From the NCBI GenBank assembly GCA_037718865.1, contig JBBJMP010000006.1:1-64000 (forward strand): a stretch of DNA of 64,000 nucleotides. The letters are read 5' to 3'. Source of the stretch: JADCRZ01 sp037718865. GTDB lineage: Bacteria > Bacteroidota > Bacteroidia > Chitinophagales > Chitinophagaceae. Under the pieces are notes generated by a model that saw only the letters and a program-made list of their open reading frames with translations, searched no databases and was not told the origin of the DNA. The translations under genes and the position numbers were made by a program. Shown one piece after another: positions 1 to 8,974 of the stretch (positions are counted from its first letter, which is position 1; each line of letters begins with the position of its first letter).

Positions 1-1570
1 TTACTCATTGGCGTAACTTCCCCTTTCAGTTACTTGTCTTAACTGTCGTCATACTGGTTTGATTCATTTAGGCAGCTTTTTTACCCGATGATGCTTTCGT
101 TCGTCGCTTGGTAATTGTCACTGCATTGCTGGTGAGAATGCCAAAGAAGATCCATGCAACTTCTGTAGGTTGCGTTCTGGCTTTTATTTTACCCAGCAAG
201 TAATGATTCTTTTCATTACCAAAACTTCCCTCCAACCAGGTACTGCGAATTTTTCCTAATATAGAGCGCATCAGGGATTTCTGTTCCTGGTCTTTTCCCT
301 GTTTGCCTTTGGCTACAAAACTGGTGGCTATGTTATTTTCGGTGCAGTATTTTCTGTTGGCATTAGTGGCATAAATGGCATCAGCACCTATCTGGGAGCA
401 TTTGCCAAAATATCTTTTTTGAAGTTCGGTGGCCTGCCGTAGGCGGATGCCCTCATTAAAAGCATCAAAGCTTATGTGTTCTATGAAGTTGATCCCGTCG
501 ATCTGAACTTTGTTCACCTTGGCTCCAAATTCTACCGGTTTGGTTTCCTTACCCCGGACGATAGGGCGTATATAGGGCTTATGCACCGATACGATGCGGT
601 CTGGTATTTTGCTTTCCTTGCCAAAGTAAAGACTCCATTGCTGTTGCTTGATCTTCTCTATCGTAGAGAGACGATGCACCTTGCGGCGCACCGATGGTTT
701 TGATAACAAATTTGTGGTGCTCTTGAGCAACCGGTCCAGGTATTTAAGCATACTCCTGCACAACTTTTTGTTTTTGCGTTTGCTTTTCTTTTTAAGCTTA
801 GCATAGGACAAATACATGCTCTTGAATTTATCATGGTTGCTTCGGCTACGGCGTAGCTTTAACTTTTTGCGAAGTTGACCTGCTAATGTAAAGACTTCAT
901 TACAACACTTCCATATCAGCTTGGAATCCGTAGGATAAGTGATGTAACTCTCATAACACGTAGCATCTGTCAACCCAACATGGGTTTGTTCCATATTCAC
1001 TTTCCATGCCGATGCCAAGTGAACCTGCCATTTATCAATATTCAAATGCTTTCCCAGGTAACTTCTCCAACGCCCGGCCAAGTCATCATCCTTGATTTTT
1101 TCATCTGCAACCAGACGGATACCACAAAATAATTGAAGCGACCAGTCCGTGTTAAGCCGTTCTATTAACATCGCATCACTGACCTGAAGATAGTGTTTGG
1201 CTATCAGCAGAGCAATCCCTCCTTCTACACTAAGCCAACTCTTGCAACCTTTGCCACTTAACTGGCCCGCAGGAGCAGGTACAAGTTTGGATAACTCCGC
1301 AAAAGGTATTGACTGATATAACTTCCCAAAATCTGTTAGTAAAAATCTTTGATCAAGCAAGGAAGGCGAAAGTTCAAATAAAAGATTGCGGTACATTTGC
1401 TGTATGTTTTTTCCTGCCTCACTTTGCGCATCTTTTATGCCATTGTGGGGCTTTTTTACAGCTATACACATCCTGGAACCCTTTGTGGATAAGTATTCCA
1501 GCTTTTCAGGGAGACCCTTTATACTTTGTTGATAATCAACTTGTTAATTCGAGTAGTCCTTCCTAGGCAT
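1..1570 (-). mobile_element. IS5-like insertion sequence, cut by the left window edge
   Basis: The transposase gene fills almost the whole stretch between the window start and the 3' end of mnmG, so the element must end between about 1472 and 1574. The bases near 1550 read on the minus strand contain TACTC, and the window start contains TTACTC. These may be the two terminal repeats, but the match is too short to set the ends. The left end is probably at or just outside base 1. The mnmG reading frame is intact, so the element landed just downstream of its stop codon. Confidence 0.45.
68..1471 (-). CDS. IS5-like DDE transposase
   Basis: The protein catalyses cut-and-paste movement of its own element. 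It has 467 residues and a recognisable DDE layout: first Asp at residue 169 in GLTDATCYES followed by ITYPTD, second Asp in GADAIYATNANR, and Glu in LEGSFGNEKNHYLL. A basic, Lys/Arg-rich insertion lies between the first and second Asp. These motifs fit the IS5/IS1182-like group; the exact subgroup is uncertain. The first Met may be too far upstream, because Met26 (MYRNLLFELSP) would also be a reasonable start. No frameshift or stop is seen, so the enzyme could be active. Confidence 0.8.
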   Translation of the reverse strand: MCIAVKKPHNGIKDAQSEAGKNIQQMYRNLLFELSPSLLDQRFLLTDFGKLYQSIPFAELSKLVPAPAGQLSGKGCKSWLSVEGGIALLIAKHYLQVSDAMLIERLNTDWSLQLFCGIRLVADEKIKDDDLAGRWRSYLGKHLNIDKWQVHLASAWKVNMEQTHVGLTDATCYESYITYPTDSKLIWKCCNEVFTLAGQLRKKLKLRRSRSNHDKFKSMYLSYAKLKKKSKRKNKKLCRSMLKYLDRLLKSTTNLLSKPSVRRKVHRLSTIEKIKQQQWSLYFGKESKIPDRIVSVHKPYIRPIVRGKETKPVEFGAKVNKVQIDGINFIEHISFDAFNEGIRLRQATELQKRYFGKCSQIGADAIYATNANRKYCTENNIATSFVAKGKQGKDQEQKSLMRSILGKIRSTWLEGSFGNEKNHYLLGKIKARTQPTEVAWIFFGILTSNAVTITKRRTKASSGKKAA

Positions 1571-1574
1571 ATTC

Positions 1575-3440
1575 CTATCTTCCCATATAGACCATTAATA
1601 TTTGAACATCACTTGGGTTTACTCCGCTAATGCGGCTGGCCTGACCTAATGTGCGAGGCTGAATTTTTTTAAACTTTTGCAGGGCCTCATTAGATATTGC
1701 TGTTATTTTATCATAGTTAAAATTTTCAGGTATAGTCAGATTCTCTAGCTGGCCCATTTTTGCGACCAGCTCCTTCTCCTTGTTAATATAAGTTTCGTAT
1801 TTTATTTGAATTTCAGCCTGCTCAATTACTTCTGGTTCAAATTTCTGCAATAACTTGTTCATAGATGGTAGTTGCTGAATCATACCTGCCAGGTCAATCT
1901 TGGGTCGAAGTAGCAATTGAATTGCTCTTTGCTTTTGGGTCAGCGAAGAAGACTGACTGTTAGCCAAATAGGTGCTGACTTCTGCAGGTTCAAGATAATG
2001 ATTGGATAATAATTCCTTTATGCGGCTTACTTCTGCAAGTTTGATTTTTACCCTGTCCATTCTCTCTTGGGAGGCTAATCCAAGGCGGTAGCTAACTTCA
2101 GTCAATCTTAGGTCAGCATTGTCCTGACGTAATAAGGTTCGAAACTCAGCCCGCGAGGTAAACATACGGTATGGTTCTTCAGTACCCTTACTAATCAGGT
2201 CATCTATGAGTACTCCGATGTAGGCTTCGCTTCTTTTAAGAATCAGTGGATCAGCGTTTATGACTTTCTGGTGGGCATTTACGCCGGCTATAAGACCCTG
2301 ACAGGCAGCCTCTTCATACCCGGTTGTTCCGTTAATTTGCCCAGCGAAGAAAAGATTACTGATTATTTTGGTTTCAAGTGAATAACGGAGTTGAGTTGGA
2401 GGAAAGTAATCGTATTCGATGGCATAGCCCGGGCGAAAGAACCGGCAATGCTGAAAACCAGGGACGGCTTGTAACGCCTTGTATTGTATTTCTTCGGGTA
2501 AGGAAGTTGAAAAGCCGTTCACATATATTTCCACCGTATTCCAGCCTTCAGGTTCGATAAACAGCTGATGGCGGTCTCTTTGTGAAAATCGGTTAATCTT
2601 ATCTTCAATACTTGGACAGTACCGGGGGCCGACTCCTTCTATCCTACCCTGGAACATAGGGCTTCTGTCAAAGCCGGTTTTAAGTATATCGTGAACCTGC
2701 TGGTTCGTGTAAGTAATCCAACAACTCTTTTGTCGAGCTGGTTTCTGAGTATTTAGGTATGAAAAACCAACAACATTTGCATCGCCTTGTTGTTCTTCCA
2801 TTTTACTGTAATCTAGGCTTCTCCCGTCGATACGTGGGGGCGTTCCGGTTTTCAGCCGGTCTGATTCAAAGCCCAAAGCGGACAATTGTTCCGTTATACC
2901 GGTAACTGACTGTTCGGCTACGCGTCCTCCCCCAAATTTCTTTTCGCCAATGTGTATTACGCCGTTTAAAAAGGTTCCGCTGGTGATCACAACTGCCTTG
3001 GAGTAAATTTCATTACCCAAACCAGATAAAACACCACATGCTTCACCATTTTTGATTATTAAAGAACGCACCGTATCCTGGTAAAAGTGAACGTTTGGGG
3101 TAGATTCCAGCATTTCACGCCATTTTGTCGAGAAAAGCATGCGATCGTTTTGGGTTCTTGGGCTCCACATGGCGGGGCCTTTTGAGAGGTTAAGCATGCG
3201 AAACTGGATCATGCTCGCGTCACTTACTATACCGGAATATCCTCCAAGGGCATCTATTTCACGGATAATTTGGCCTTTAGCGATGCCACCCATAGCCGGA
3301 TTACAGCTCATTTGCGCAATAGTCTGCAGGTTCATTGTAACCAGCAATACCTGGGAACCCAGGTTTGCTGCAGCCGCAGCCGCTTCACAACCGGCATGCC
3401 CGGCGCCAACAACAATTACGTCATATGTTTGAAACATCAT
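1575..3440 (-). CDS. mnmG: tRNA uridine-5-carboxymethylaminomethyl modification enzyme MnmG (GidA)
   Basis: MnmG works with MnmE to install the carboxymethylaminomethyl group on wobble U34 of certain tRNAs, using FAD and methylene-tetrahydrofolate. The 621-residue length is normal. The N-terminus carries the FAD-binding GAGHAGCEAA motif at residues 12-21, followed by the family stretch SCNPAMGGIAKG. The C-terminal helical domain ends in PRTLGQASRISGVNPSDV and closes with MVYMGR, as is typical. The start is set by the Met just before the FAD strand. Two parS-like sequences lie upstream, which fits the frequent origin-proximal position of gidA in bacteria. An IS element begins just past its stop codon but leaves the gene intact. 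Confidence 0.97.
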   Translation of the reverse strand: MMFQTYDVIVVGAGHAGCEAAAAAANLGSQVLLVTMNLQTIAQMSCNPAMGGIAKGQIIREIDALGGYSGIVSDASMIQFRMLNLSKGPAMWSPRTQNDRMLFSTKWREMLESTPNVHFYQDTVRSLIIKNGEACGVLSGLGNEIYSKAVVITSGTFLNGVIHIGEKKFGGGRVAEQSVTGITEQLSALGFESDRLKTGTPPRIDGRSLDYSKMEEQQGDANVVGFSYLNTQKPARQKSCWITYTNQQVHDILKTGFDRSPMFQGRIEGVGPRYCPSIEDKINRFSQRDRHQLFIEPEGWNTVEIYVNGFSTSLPEEIQYKALQAVPGFQHCRFFRPGYAIEYDYFPPTQLRYSLETKIISNLFFAGQINGTTGYEEAACQGLIAGVNAHQKVINADPLILKRSEAYIGVLIDDLISKGTEEPYRMFTSRAEFRTLLRQDNADLRLTEVSYRLGLASQERMDRVKIKLAEVSRIKELLSNHYLEPAEVSTYLANSQSSSLTQKQRAIQLLLRPKIDLAGMIQQLPSMNKLLQKFEPEVIEQAEIQIKYETYINKEKELVAKMGQLENLTIPENFNYDKITAISNEALQKFKKIQPRTLGQASRISGVNPSDVQILMVYMGR

Positions 3441-3485
3441 TCTCTTTTAAAGATCTGCAAATTACTAAGTTTATATTAGGACGAG

Positions 3486-3501
3486 TGTTTCACGTGGAAC
3501 G
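3486..3501. promoter_or_regulatory. parS-like site 1
   Basis: The 16-mer TGTTTCACGTGGAACG matches 14 of 16 positions of the Bacillus-type ParB-binding consensus TGTTNCACGTGAAACA. It lies between mnmG and ybeY. It would be a centromere-like loading site for ParB in chromosome segregation. No parA or parB gene is in the window, so the role is inferred from sequence and position. Confidence 0.65.
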
Positions 3502-3511
3502 ATGACAAAGA

Positions 3512-3985
3512 TTACCTGTTGTTGTTCCACGTGGAACTTTGCCAATTCGCGTGCTTCCTGAGATAATATTCCTCTTTTTTTTTAATTTGAATTTTTTCTT
3601 CTTTCGTCTTGTCGGTATATCCGCATAAATGAAGGACTCCGTGAAAAACTACCCTATGAAGCTCCAAACGGAAAGAAGTTTTGAAGTAAAGTGCATTCTC
3701 TCTTACCCTGTCAATACTTATGTAAATTTCAGCGATCACTTGTTTTGGCGAATCGGAGAGGTCAAAGGTTAAAATATCAGTGAAAAAATCATGGGACAAA
3801 AATCGATTATTCATATCCAGAACATAATCATCCGTGCAAAAAACAAAAATTAGTGAATTAAGGGTTTTTCTTTCCTTTTTAAAAATGTGTTTTAAAAAGG
3901 ATTTAAGTTTTAGTCGGTGATTAAAAGTGAACGACCTGGTCTGATAATGAAATTGAATAACCCGAGAGGAATCTTGTTTCACCAT
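3512..3985 (-). CDS. ybeY: Endoribonuclease YbeY (rRNA maturation)
   Basis: YbeY is a metal-dependent endoribonuclease acting in 16S rRNA 3' maturation and ribosome quality control. The 157-residue protein has the signature HGVLHLCGYTDKTKEE near the C-terminus. The first two His are metal ligands; the third ligand position of the usual HGxLHLxGxDH motif reads Asp, as I recall for Bacteroidota homologues. The open frame extends upstream to 4246, but that part is antisense to the feoA-like gene and shows no YbeY homology. I therefore start at the ATG encoding MVKQDSSRVI. The C-terminal codons overlap parS-like site 2. Confidence 0.9.
   Translation of the reverse strand: MVKQDSSRVIQFHYQTRSFTFNHRLKLKSFLKHIFKKERKTLNSLIFVFCTDDYVLDMNNRFLSHDFFTDILTFDLSDSPKQVIAEIYISIDRVRENALYFKTSFRLELHRVVFHGVLHLCGYTDKTKEEKIQIKKKEEYYLRKHANWQSSTWNNNR
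3523..3538. promoter_or_regulatory. parS-like site 2, inside the 3' end of ybeY
   Basis: TGTTCCACGTGGAACT contains a perfect 14-bp palindrome (GTTCCAC/GTGGAAC, 3524-3537) and matches the parS consensus at 14 of 16 positions. It is 37 bp from site 1 in the same orientation and overlaps the last codons of ybeY, where it encodes part of the C-terminal STWNN stretch. A second near-consensus copy so close makes chance unlikely. Confidence 0.68.
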
Positions 3986-4067
3986 TTCCAAAAATCGTAA
4001 AACATATTGACAAATGAGGGGTAGATTTGTAGTAGAGGCAGCGTTTAAATTACAGGTTTGATTCAAT

Positions 4068-4322
4068 ATGCACACAGAAAATAGTAGCAATAAAAAAAGA
4101 CTTTCTGATATGAATGTGGGCGCTTCGGCAACAATCTTATCCATCGACAACACGGACATCTTCCTTAAATTAATGGAAATGGGTTGCGTTCCCGGGGAAA
4201 GAATTAAGGTTGATAAAATGGCGCCATTTGGAGATCCTATAGCCATTACTGTTTCAGGCTATAACCTGAGTTTGCGTTTGGATGAAGCTCAGCATATACT
4301 CGTTGAAGAGAATGATCTTTGA
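4068..4322 (+). CDS. FeoA-domain protein
   Basis: This is an 84-residue protein of the FeoA family, a small SH3-like fold that normally assists the FeoB ferrous-iron permease. Recognisable features are RLSDMNVGASATI, LKLMEMGCVPGERI and the closing SLRLDEAQHILVE. No feoB follows; the next gene, nadD, starts 20 bp downstream on the same strand, so the two are probably cotranscribed. It is either an unlinked partner of a FeoB encoded elsewhere or a stand-alone FeoA-like adaptor. It is divergent from ybeY with about 80 bp between the starts. Confidence 0.85.
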   Translation: MHTENSSNKKRLSDMNVGASATILSIDNTDIFLKLMEMGCVPGERIKVDKMAPFGDPIAITVSGYNLSLRLDEAQHILVEENDL

Positions 4323-4342
4323 GCGATATTTGAGATATCTAT

Positions 4343-4912
4343 ATGAAAATCGGTCTATATTTTGGTTCTTTTAATCCGGTTCATACAGGGCATTGCATCA
4401 TCGCATCCCACATTATAAACCATACCGAACTTGACCAGGTATGGTTCATCGTATCTCCGCATAATCCATTCAAGAAATCAAGCACCTTGCTTAATGAATA
4501 TCATCGGTTATTCATGGTACAACTGGCCATTGAAGGGGAACTGTTTCTGAGAGCAAGCGATGTTGAGTTTGGATTACCCAAACCTTCCTATACTGTAGAC
4601 ACCCTGGTATATCTTCATGAAAAGTATGCGCAACATGAATTTTCGATGATTCTGGGAAGTGATGGGTTTCGAAATTTGCACAAGTGGAAAAATGCAAAGC
4701 TGATCAGGTCCGACTATAAATTATATGTGTATATCCGGCCGGGGTTTCCGGTCGAAAAAGACCCGGATCTCAACATGGAATTGCTGGATGCGCCACTTCT
4801 TCTTATTTCGTCTACGCATATACGTGAGTACGTAAGGGAAAAAAAATCAATTCGCTATCTGGTGCCTGATAAGGTTAAGGATGAAATAGAAAAAAACGGA
4901 TACTATAGATAA
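4343..4912 (+). CDS. nadD: Nicotinate-nucleotide adenylyltransferase NadD
   Basis: NadD transfers AMP from ATP to nicotinate mononucleotide, giving deamido-NAD in NAD biosynthesis. The 189-residue length is normal. The nucleotidyltransferase signature GLYFGSFNPVHTGH is at residues 4-17, with the SPHNPFK substrate loop, and the second ATP-binding motif ISSTHIRE near residue 155 corresponds to the usual ISSTxIR. It follows the feoA-like gene by 20 bp on the same strand. Confidence 0.96.
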   Translation: MKIGLYFGSFNPVHTGHCIIASHIINHTELDQVWFIVSPHNPFKKSSTLLNEYHRLFMVQLAIEGELFLRASDVEFGLPKPSYTVDTLVYLHEKYAQHEFSMILGSDGFRNLHKWKNAKLIRSDYKLYVYIRPGFPVEKDPDLNMELLDAPLLLISSTHIREYVREKKSIRYLVPDKVKDEIEKNGYYR

Positions 4913-4931
4913 ATTTGAAACGGGTAGGCAA

Positions 4932-5282
4932 TTAAAGCAAATCCTGCTGCTGTTTTTTAGGAAGTGATTTTACCACAAGTTCATACGAATGATCAATGAG
5001 CTCTCTTATTAAATTCGAGGGCACGGTTCCTTCTATAATAACGGTATTCCACCATTTCTTATTCATGTGATAACCAGGAGTAATAGCTTTATACTGTTCC
5101 CGAAGCATGGCACTTTTTTCGGGATTGGTCTTCACATTGAATTGCAGCGGGCTGCTGCCAAGTGAAACGAGAATAAAAATCTTTTTCTTTACTTTGAAGA
5201 CAAGGATGCCTTCGCCAAAAGGAAAACCCTCTGTAACACCGGCTTTACGTATACAATAGTCACGTAATGACTCCGCATCCAT
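4932..5282 (-). CDS. MmcQ/YjbR family protein
   Basis: A 116-residue protein of the MmcQ/YjbR family, a small fold of unknown biochemical role with a proposed link to DNA binding. Recognisable stretches are GFPFGEGILVFKV, the middle QFNVKTNPEKSAMLRE, and PGYHMNKKWWNTV near the end. The open frame extends upstream to 5390, but that part overlaps the end of the neighbouring amidohydrolase gene, so the start is placed at the ATG encoding MDAESLRDYC, a typical N-terminus for the family. It lies 25 bp downstream of the M20 amidohydrolase on the same strand. Confidence 0.82.
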   Translation of the reverse strand: MDAESLRDYCIRKAGVTEGFPFGEGILVFKVKKKIFILVSLGSSPLQFNVKTNPEKSAMLREQYKAITPGYHMNKKWWNTVIIEGTVPSNLIRELIDHSYELVVKSLPKKQQQDLL

Positions 5283-5307
5283 ATATTTCAATTTATTAAT
5301 AAACGTA

Positions 5308-6615
5308 TCATAAAGTTGGATTATCCATAAAATCCAATACAAGCTTGCAAAAAGCCTTAATGCCCAGTTGCATGCCACTTTCATCAACATAAAAATCTGG
5401 TGTATGATGTGGAAAAGCGTTTGAAGGATCCATTCCTTTTGGCATGCCGCCCAAATAAAAAAAGAATGAAGGAGCTTTCAGGCCATAAAAGGAAAAATCT
5501 TCAGCGCCAGTGGTCCACTCCATTTCATTTACCTTGTTTTTTCCCGCAGCAAATTGTAATGAAGGAAGCATTTTTTTAACAAGCCGGGGATCATTATAGG
5601 TAACCAACGTTTTGGTATCTATGGTTAATTCAGCCACTGCGCCGGTGGCTTCTGCTGTGTTGATCACTACCGTTCTTAGCCTTTGATGAACTTCTTTTTG
5701 CATGTTACTATCAAGGGTTCTAATCGTTCCTTCCAAAATGGCTTCTTCGGGAATAATGTTGCTGCGCACGCCGGCATGTATTTTTCCAACAGTGATAACA
5801 ACCGGAGCCTTTGTTAAGGCAGATTGCCTGCTGACTATGGCCTGTATACCCTGAATGATATCTGCAGCGGCCACAATTGGATCAACGCCAAGCCAGGGTT
5901 GTGAACCGTGCGAAGATTTCCCTTTTACTTTTATGGTAAACCAATCAGAAGCGGCCATAAACGCTCCAGGCTTATACTGAATATTATCCACTTCTATATT
6001 TGATTCTATATGCAAGCCGAACATGACATCAACCTTGGGATTATCCATAACTCCTTCTTTAACCATTAAAGGGGCACCGCCTTCTTCCCCCTCAGGGGGC
6101 CCTTCTTCGGCAGGTTGAAATACAAATTTAATGGTGCCTTTAAGTTTGCTTTTCATGCCTGCTAAAATTTCAGCAACACTCATCAGGATTGCCGTATGGG
6201 TGTCATGACCGCATGCATGCATAACCCCCACTTCGACACCATTATAAGTAGTTTTTGATTTTGACGCAAACGGAAGGTTGGTTCGCTCAATGACGGGTAA
6301 ACCATCAATATCTGCTCGTAAACCAATGCAAGGACCTGGACTATTTGTCTTAAGGATTGCTACCACACCGGTTTTGGCAACGCCTTCCCTGACATCCAAT
6401 CCTAAAGAGCGGAGATGGTCAGCAATGATTTTGGCTGTTCGTATCTCACGATTTCCTAGCTCAGGATGTTGATGGAAGTCTCTTCGCCAGGCTATTGACT
6501 TGGTTTCTATTTTTTTTGCCGCCTCATTAATTGCTTCCTGGTTTTTACTACTTTGGGCCACTGTAGAGGAAATAATCAACCATTGAAAAAGGAAAAATAA
6601 AATTTGCTTTTTCAT
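5308..6615 (-). CDS. Exported M20-family amidohydrolase (N-acyl amino acid / peptide hydrolase)
   Basis: A metal-dependent hydrolase of the M20D group (IAA-amino-acid hydrolase and N-acyl-amino-acid amidohydrolase relatives). From the preferred start it has 435 residues, beginning with a signal peptide MKKQILFFLFQW...STVAQ, so it is probably periplasmic. Metal-binding and catalytic motifs are HACGHDTHTAIL, FQPAEEGPPEG and GLHIES, with a late FPHHTPDF His. The dimerisation or lid domain (SHGSQPWLGVDPI) is intact. The upstream in-frame ATG at 6624 is less likely because MKK gives a better signal peptide. The true substrate cannot be told from sequence. Confidence 0.88.
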   Translation of the reverse strand: MKKQILFFLFQWLIISSTVAQSSKNQEAINEAAKKIETKSIAWRRDFHQHPELGNREIRTAKIIADHLRSLGLDVREGVAKTGVVAILKTNSPGPCIGLRADIDGLPVIERTNLPFASKSKTTYNGVEVGVMHACGHDTHTAILMSVAEILAGMKSKLKGTIKFVFQPAEEGPPEGEEGGAPLMVKEGVMDNPKVDVMFGLHIESNIEVDNIQYKPGAFMAASDWFTIKVKGKSSHGSQPWLGVDPIVAAADIIQGIQAIVSRQSALTKAPVVITVGKIHAGVRSNIIPEEAILEGTIRTLDSNMQKEVHQRLRTVVINTAEATGAVAELTIDTKTLVTYNDPRLVKKMLPSLQFAAGKNKVNEMEWTTGAEDFSFYGLKAPSFFFYLGGMPKGMDPSNAFPHHTPDFYVDESGMQLGIKAFCKLVLDFMDNPTL

Positions 6616-6853
6616 AATGTGCATTTAGTGATGTTAAATGTAATAATTATGCCCTGCAACTTCCAATCATTGTTTTTAACAAGAGCGTCCTGCCCACAAA
6701 GCATGATTGGGTAAAATTAACAAGGATAATAGGTCAAATCTTCTGCGGAAGTTATTTATCAATATCTCAGGGATCACAAATTATTAGCATATTGCAATCC
6801 CTAGCAATGATTACATTGATAAATGAAGGATAAAGAATAAAAAACATTGCACG

Positions 6854-8101
6854 ATGATATTGCTGCGTCATATTCCTTTTTTAAAAGCAGTGTTTTTGCA
6901 CAGCCTTACTGCCTTTGGAGGTCCTCAGGGACATTTTGGAATGATGCTGAAAACCTTTGCCAATCAGCGGAGAGACGTTACCAAAGAAGAACTTGTTGAT
7001 TATCATTCGTTTTGCAATTTACTTCCCGGTGCTTCATCTACGCAGATTTTAACCCTTATCGGATATAAACGGGGCGGCGTAGGCCTGGCTGTAGTTACCT
7101 TACTTATCTGGATATTGCCTGCCTGCAGTTTAATGGGTGCTTTTTCTTTTGTGCTCGAATATATTGACCAAAGAGCGTTAAAAACAGATTTGTTTAAATT
7201 TATTCAACCTATGGCTGTCGGCTTTTTAGTATATGCTGCCATCAATGCATTTAAAATATCCATTACCAATACCATTACCCAGGTGATTATGCTGGTTAGC
7301 ATTGCGGTAACTTACCTTTTTTTTAAGGCACCCTGGATCTTTCCGCTATTAATACTGGTGGGTGGAGTTGTCACTAATTTGAGCAGTAAACGTATTCCTC
7401 AAAAAGAAGAAATTCCAAGAAAGATCAAGTGGGCGAATATATGGCTGTTTGCCAGTATTTTTATTATAGCGGGTTTGCTTAGTGAAACAGCAAGAAAGCA
7501 GGATTGGCCGGGCAGGAAGCCAATCAACTTATTTGAAAACACCTACCGATTCGGAAGCTTGGTCTTTGGAGGCGGACAAGTACTCATACCCCTGATGTAC
7601 GAACAATTTGTTGTACGGCCCGAGTCTGAGAGGGTTGTGCGAAGAAACCCCAATGTGGTTAAAATAACCAGAGATGATTTTTATACCGGTGCCGGTGTTG
7701 TCAGAGCTATTCCAGGCCCCGTTTTTTCCATTGGTGCATTTATGGGAGGGATGGCCATGAAAGACCAGGGTGCTGCCATGCAATTGCTGGGGTGCATAAT
7801 TGGGACAATTGCCATTTTTTTGCCAAGTGCCTTACTTGTACTGTTTTTTTTCCCGATCTGGCACAATATTAAAAAATATGCTACCGTATACAGGGCCCTT
7901 GAAGGCATTAATGCGGTAGTAGTAGGCATTATGTTCGCTGCTACTATTTATATGATGAAGGATATATCTATAATAAACATAAAAACGATAAGTATACTTA
8001 ACCTGGGTGTCATCCTCGGAACCTGGGCAATGTTGTCATTCTCCAGGATTCCCTCACCTGTAACAGTTATCGTTTGCTTACTATTGGGATGGCTTTTTTA
8101 A
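6854..8101 (+). CDS. Chromate transporter family protein (CHR/ChrA-like)
   Basis: A 415-residue inner-membrane protein of the chromate ion transporter family, two-domain type. Each half carries the family glycine-rich motif: HSLTAFGGPQGHFGMM near residues 17-32 and YRFGSLVFGGGQVLIPLM near residue 235. PGASSTQ and PGPVFSIGAFMGG are also typical. About ten hydrophobic segments are visible. Family members export chromate or import sulfate or other anions; the substrate here is unknown. It stands alone, divergent from the M20 hydrolase with a 240-bp spacer in which I see no clear motif. Confidence 0.88.
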   Translation: MILLRHIPFLKAVFLHSLTAFGGPQGHFGMMLKTFANQRRDVTKEELVDYHSFCNLLPGASSTQILTLIGYKRGGVGLAVVTLLIWILPACSLMGAFSFVLEYIDQRALKTDLFKFIQPMAVGFLVYAAINAFKISITNTITQVIMLVSIAVTYLFFKAPWIFPLLILVGGVVTNLSSKRIPQKEEIPRKIKWANIWLFASIFIIAGLLSETARKQDWPGRKPINLFENTYRFGSLVFGGGQVLIPLMYEQFVVRPESERVVRRNPNVVKITRDDFYTGAGVVRAIPGPVFSIGAFMGGMAMKDQGAAMQLLGCIIGTIAIFLPSALLVLFFFPIWHNIKKYATVYRALEGINAVVVGIMFAATIYMMKDISIINIKTISILNLGVILGTWAMLSFSRIPSPVTVIVCLLLGWLF

Positions 8102-8168
8102 GATAAAGTGCCTGTCTTCACCCGGTTGTTAAGTAATCCATAATCAATCTGCTTTATCCCTGAACAAA

Positions 8169-8858
8169 CTAGGCGTTATTGTATATTTTATACACAGGGT
8201 ATCTAAGCGCCAGACTCTTATCACTGCAGATGAACTCAAGTATTTCCGCAACATAACGTGGGCTTACCCAAGTTTCAATATTAGCATCCGGCATACTTTC
8301 CCTGTTTTGTGGCGTATCAATGGTGCTGGGAACAATAACGGAAGCCACGATGTTTTTACCTTTCGATTCTTCATTTAGCAGTTCTGCCAGCTGAAACAGT
8401 AATGATTTACTTAAAGCATAAGCGACCATTTCTTTACCTAGCGTTGCTTTTAACGCAGGCCTGGCTCCAACAAAAACCAGGCGGCCGTAACCTTTATCAA
8501 GCATATGTTTAAAGAGAGGGCGGGCAACGTAATAAGCGGTTTCAAAATTTAAAGCGTACATTTTCTTCAATGCTTCACCCCCCGTAATATCTATTCCACC
8601 CATGGCAAACCCCCCAACCAGAAGCAAACCCCCGTCTACCGTTCCGTAGTCTGTGATAACGTTTTTTATAAACGCATCCGCCTCCGATTCCTGGAGCAGG
8701 TTCACTGACCGGTATACCAGATTCTCTCTTTGATTAGTCTCCATCCCTACGGAGGTGTTTCCTGTTGCAATTACCTTATAACCAGCATGTAAAAATGCCT
8801 CGACAGTGGCAGTGCCCAGGTTACCGCTCGCTCCTGTGATAATAATGTTTTTTTTCAT
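8169..8858 (-). CDS. SDR family NAD(P)-dependent oxidoreductase
   Basis: A classical-type short-chain dehydrogenase/reductase of 229 residues. The cofactor-binding TGASGNLG motif is at residues 8-15, and the catalytic YxxxK reads YALSK. The substrate is unknown. The open frame begins earlier, at 8903, but MKKNIIITGASG is the usual N-terminus. It is divergent from the second SDR gene, with 116 bp between the starts, so the two may share control. Confidence 0.85.
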   Translation of the reverse strand: MKKNIIITGASGNLGTATVEAFLHAGYKVIATGNTSVGMETNQRENLVYRSVNLLQESEADAFIKNVITDYGTVDGGLLLVGGFAMGGIDITGGEALKKMYALNFETAYYVARPLFKHMLDKGYGRLVFVGARPALKATLGKEMVAYALSKSLLFQLAELLNEESKGKNIVASVIVPSTIDTPQNRESMPDANIETWVSPRYVAEILEFICSDKSLALRYPVYKIYNNA

Positions 8859-8974
8859 ACACGTAAATGAGTTAATTAAATAAAATTGTTCGTGATCTTG
8901 CATCTTGAACTTAATAAATACACTGGTAACTTTGAACCGGCTAAAGAAACCGGGTAGTGTTTAAAAATTTATTT

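Noticed and set aside
3986..4246. N-terminal extension of the ybeY frame
   Set aside because: It is antisense to the feoA-like gene and has no YbeY features; the ATG at 3985 gives the normal length.
4068..4322. FeoAB ferrous-iron uptake operon
   Set aside because: No feoB lies near; the next gene is nadD.
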